A stretch of DNA of 7,032 nucleotides from JANYJJ01 sp038241115 (lineage in GTDB: Bacteria; Pseudomonadota; Gammaproteobacteria; Burkholderiales; Burkholderiaceae_C): contig JBBRGA010000168.1 in the NCBI GenBank assembly GCA_038241115.1, positions 1 to 7,032 on the forward strand, given 5' to 3'. The translations under genes and the position numbers were made by a program. Positions 6,901 through 7,032 of this stretch are shown piece by piece. Every line of letters starts with the position of its first letter. Positions within the stretch are counted from its first letter, which is position 1. The notes beneath the pieces were generated by a model. It ran no database searches. It saw nothing but the letters and a program-made list of their open reading frames with translations, and was not told the DNA's origin.

Positions 6901-7007
6901 TTTGGCGTTGAGCTTGCGGTTTTTTCACCCTTCGCTTCCTTGAAAACTGCTGTTCCTTGAACGTTAGTTGCGTTCGCTGATCCATCCCTTTTTGAAAGGC
7001 AAAAATC
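6901..7007 (+). other. tolB to next-gene spacer
   Basis: This 107-bp gap has no open frame of note and no convincing terminator. A short inverted repeat, GAACG/CGTTC at 6959-6975 with a 7-nt loop, has no T-run behind it, and the T-run at 6920-6925 has no stem before it. The likely reading is co-transcription of tolB with the next gene, or a weak internal promoter that I cannot identify. Confidence 0.5.
6994..6999 (+). promoter_or_regulatory. Ribosome binding site for the gene starting at 7008
   Basis: GAAAGG lies 8 nt before the ATG at 7008, within an A-rich leader. The spacing is normal and supports 7008 as a real start although only eight codons are visible. Confidence 0.65.
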
Positions 7008-7032
7008 ATGAATACTTTGTTTTCTTCTACAA
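7008..7032 (+). CDS. Start of next gene, probably Pal (peptidoglycan-associated lipoprotein), partial
   Basis: Only ATG plus seven further codons (MNTLFSST) and one extra base are in the window. No lipobox or OmpA-like domain can be seen. The call rests on position: pal follows tolB in nearly all Proteobacteria, and a good ribosome binding site lies upstream on the same strand. If right, the protein is an outer-membrane lipoprotein that binds peptidoglycan and TolB. The residues seen are compatible with the beginning of a signal peptide but do not prove it, so no gene symbol is given. Confidence 0.55.

Noticed and set aside
6959..6975. Inverted repeat GAACG/CGTTC after tolB as a possible terminator
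   Set aside because: The stem is only 5 bp and no T-run follows, so it does not meet the pattern of an intrinsic terminator.

Overview
The window looks like ordinary chromosomal cell-envelope DNA from a moderately GC-rich Gram-negative. A betaproteobacterium of the order Burkholderiales (Comamonadaceae-like) is my best guess, from the TolB and MsbA sequence style and the codon use. That placement is inference, not a database result.

Region 1 (about 1-5536, minus strand) is a tightly packed six-gene operon, transcribed right to left. In order of transcription it holds: a WaaE/LgtF-like family 2 glycosyltransferase (4742-5536); the lipid A/LPS-core flippase gene msbA (2974-4752), whose start overlaps the previous stop by 11 nt; a small AhpD-like peroxidase-related enzyme (2347-2961); a second, rhamnosyltransferase-like family 2 glycosyltransferase (1521-2330); a small class I SAM-dependent methyltransferase (900-1508); and an RgpF-family (rhamnan synthesis F) protein (1-874) that runs off the left edge. 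Gaps inside the operon are only 12-25 nt.

Region 2 (5537-5568) is a 32-bp divergent gap with no strong promoter. Region 3 (about 5569-6900, plus strand) is tolB, the periplasmic beta-propeller of the Tol-Pal system, with a signal peptide and a non-ATG start. Region 4 (6901-7032) is a 107-bp spacer followed by a good ribosome binding site and the first eight codons of the next gene, by position probably pal.

Together the minus-strand genes look like a pathway that builds and flips LPS: sugars added at the inner membrane, lipid A-core flipped by MsbA, and a rhamnose-type surface polysaccharide made or decorated by the downstream glycosyltransferase, methyltransferase and RgpF-like protein. The plus-strand genes maintain outer-membrane integrity. 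There are no stretches over 300 bases without a gene, and I saw no tRNA, rRNA, CRISPR array, insertion sequence or phage gene. I found no convincing evidence of a previously undescribed system. The least expected items are the redox enzyme inside an LPS operon and tolB standing apart from tolQRA.
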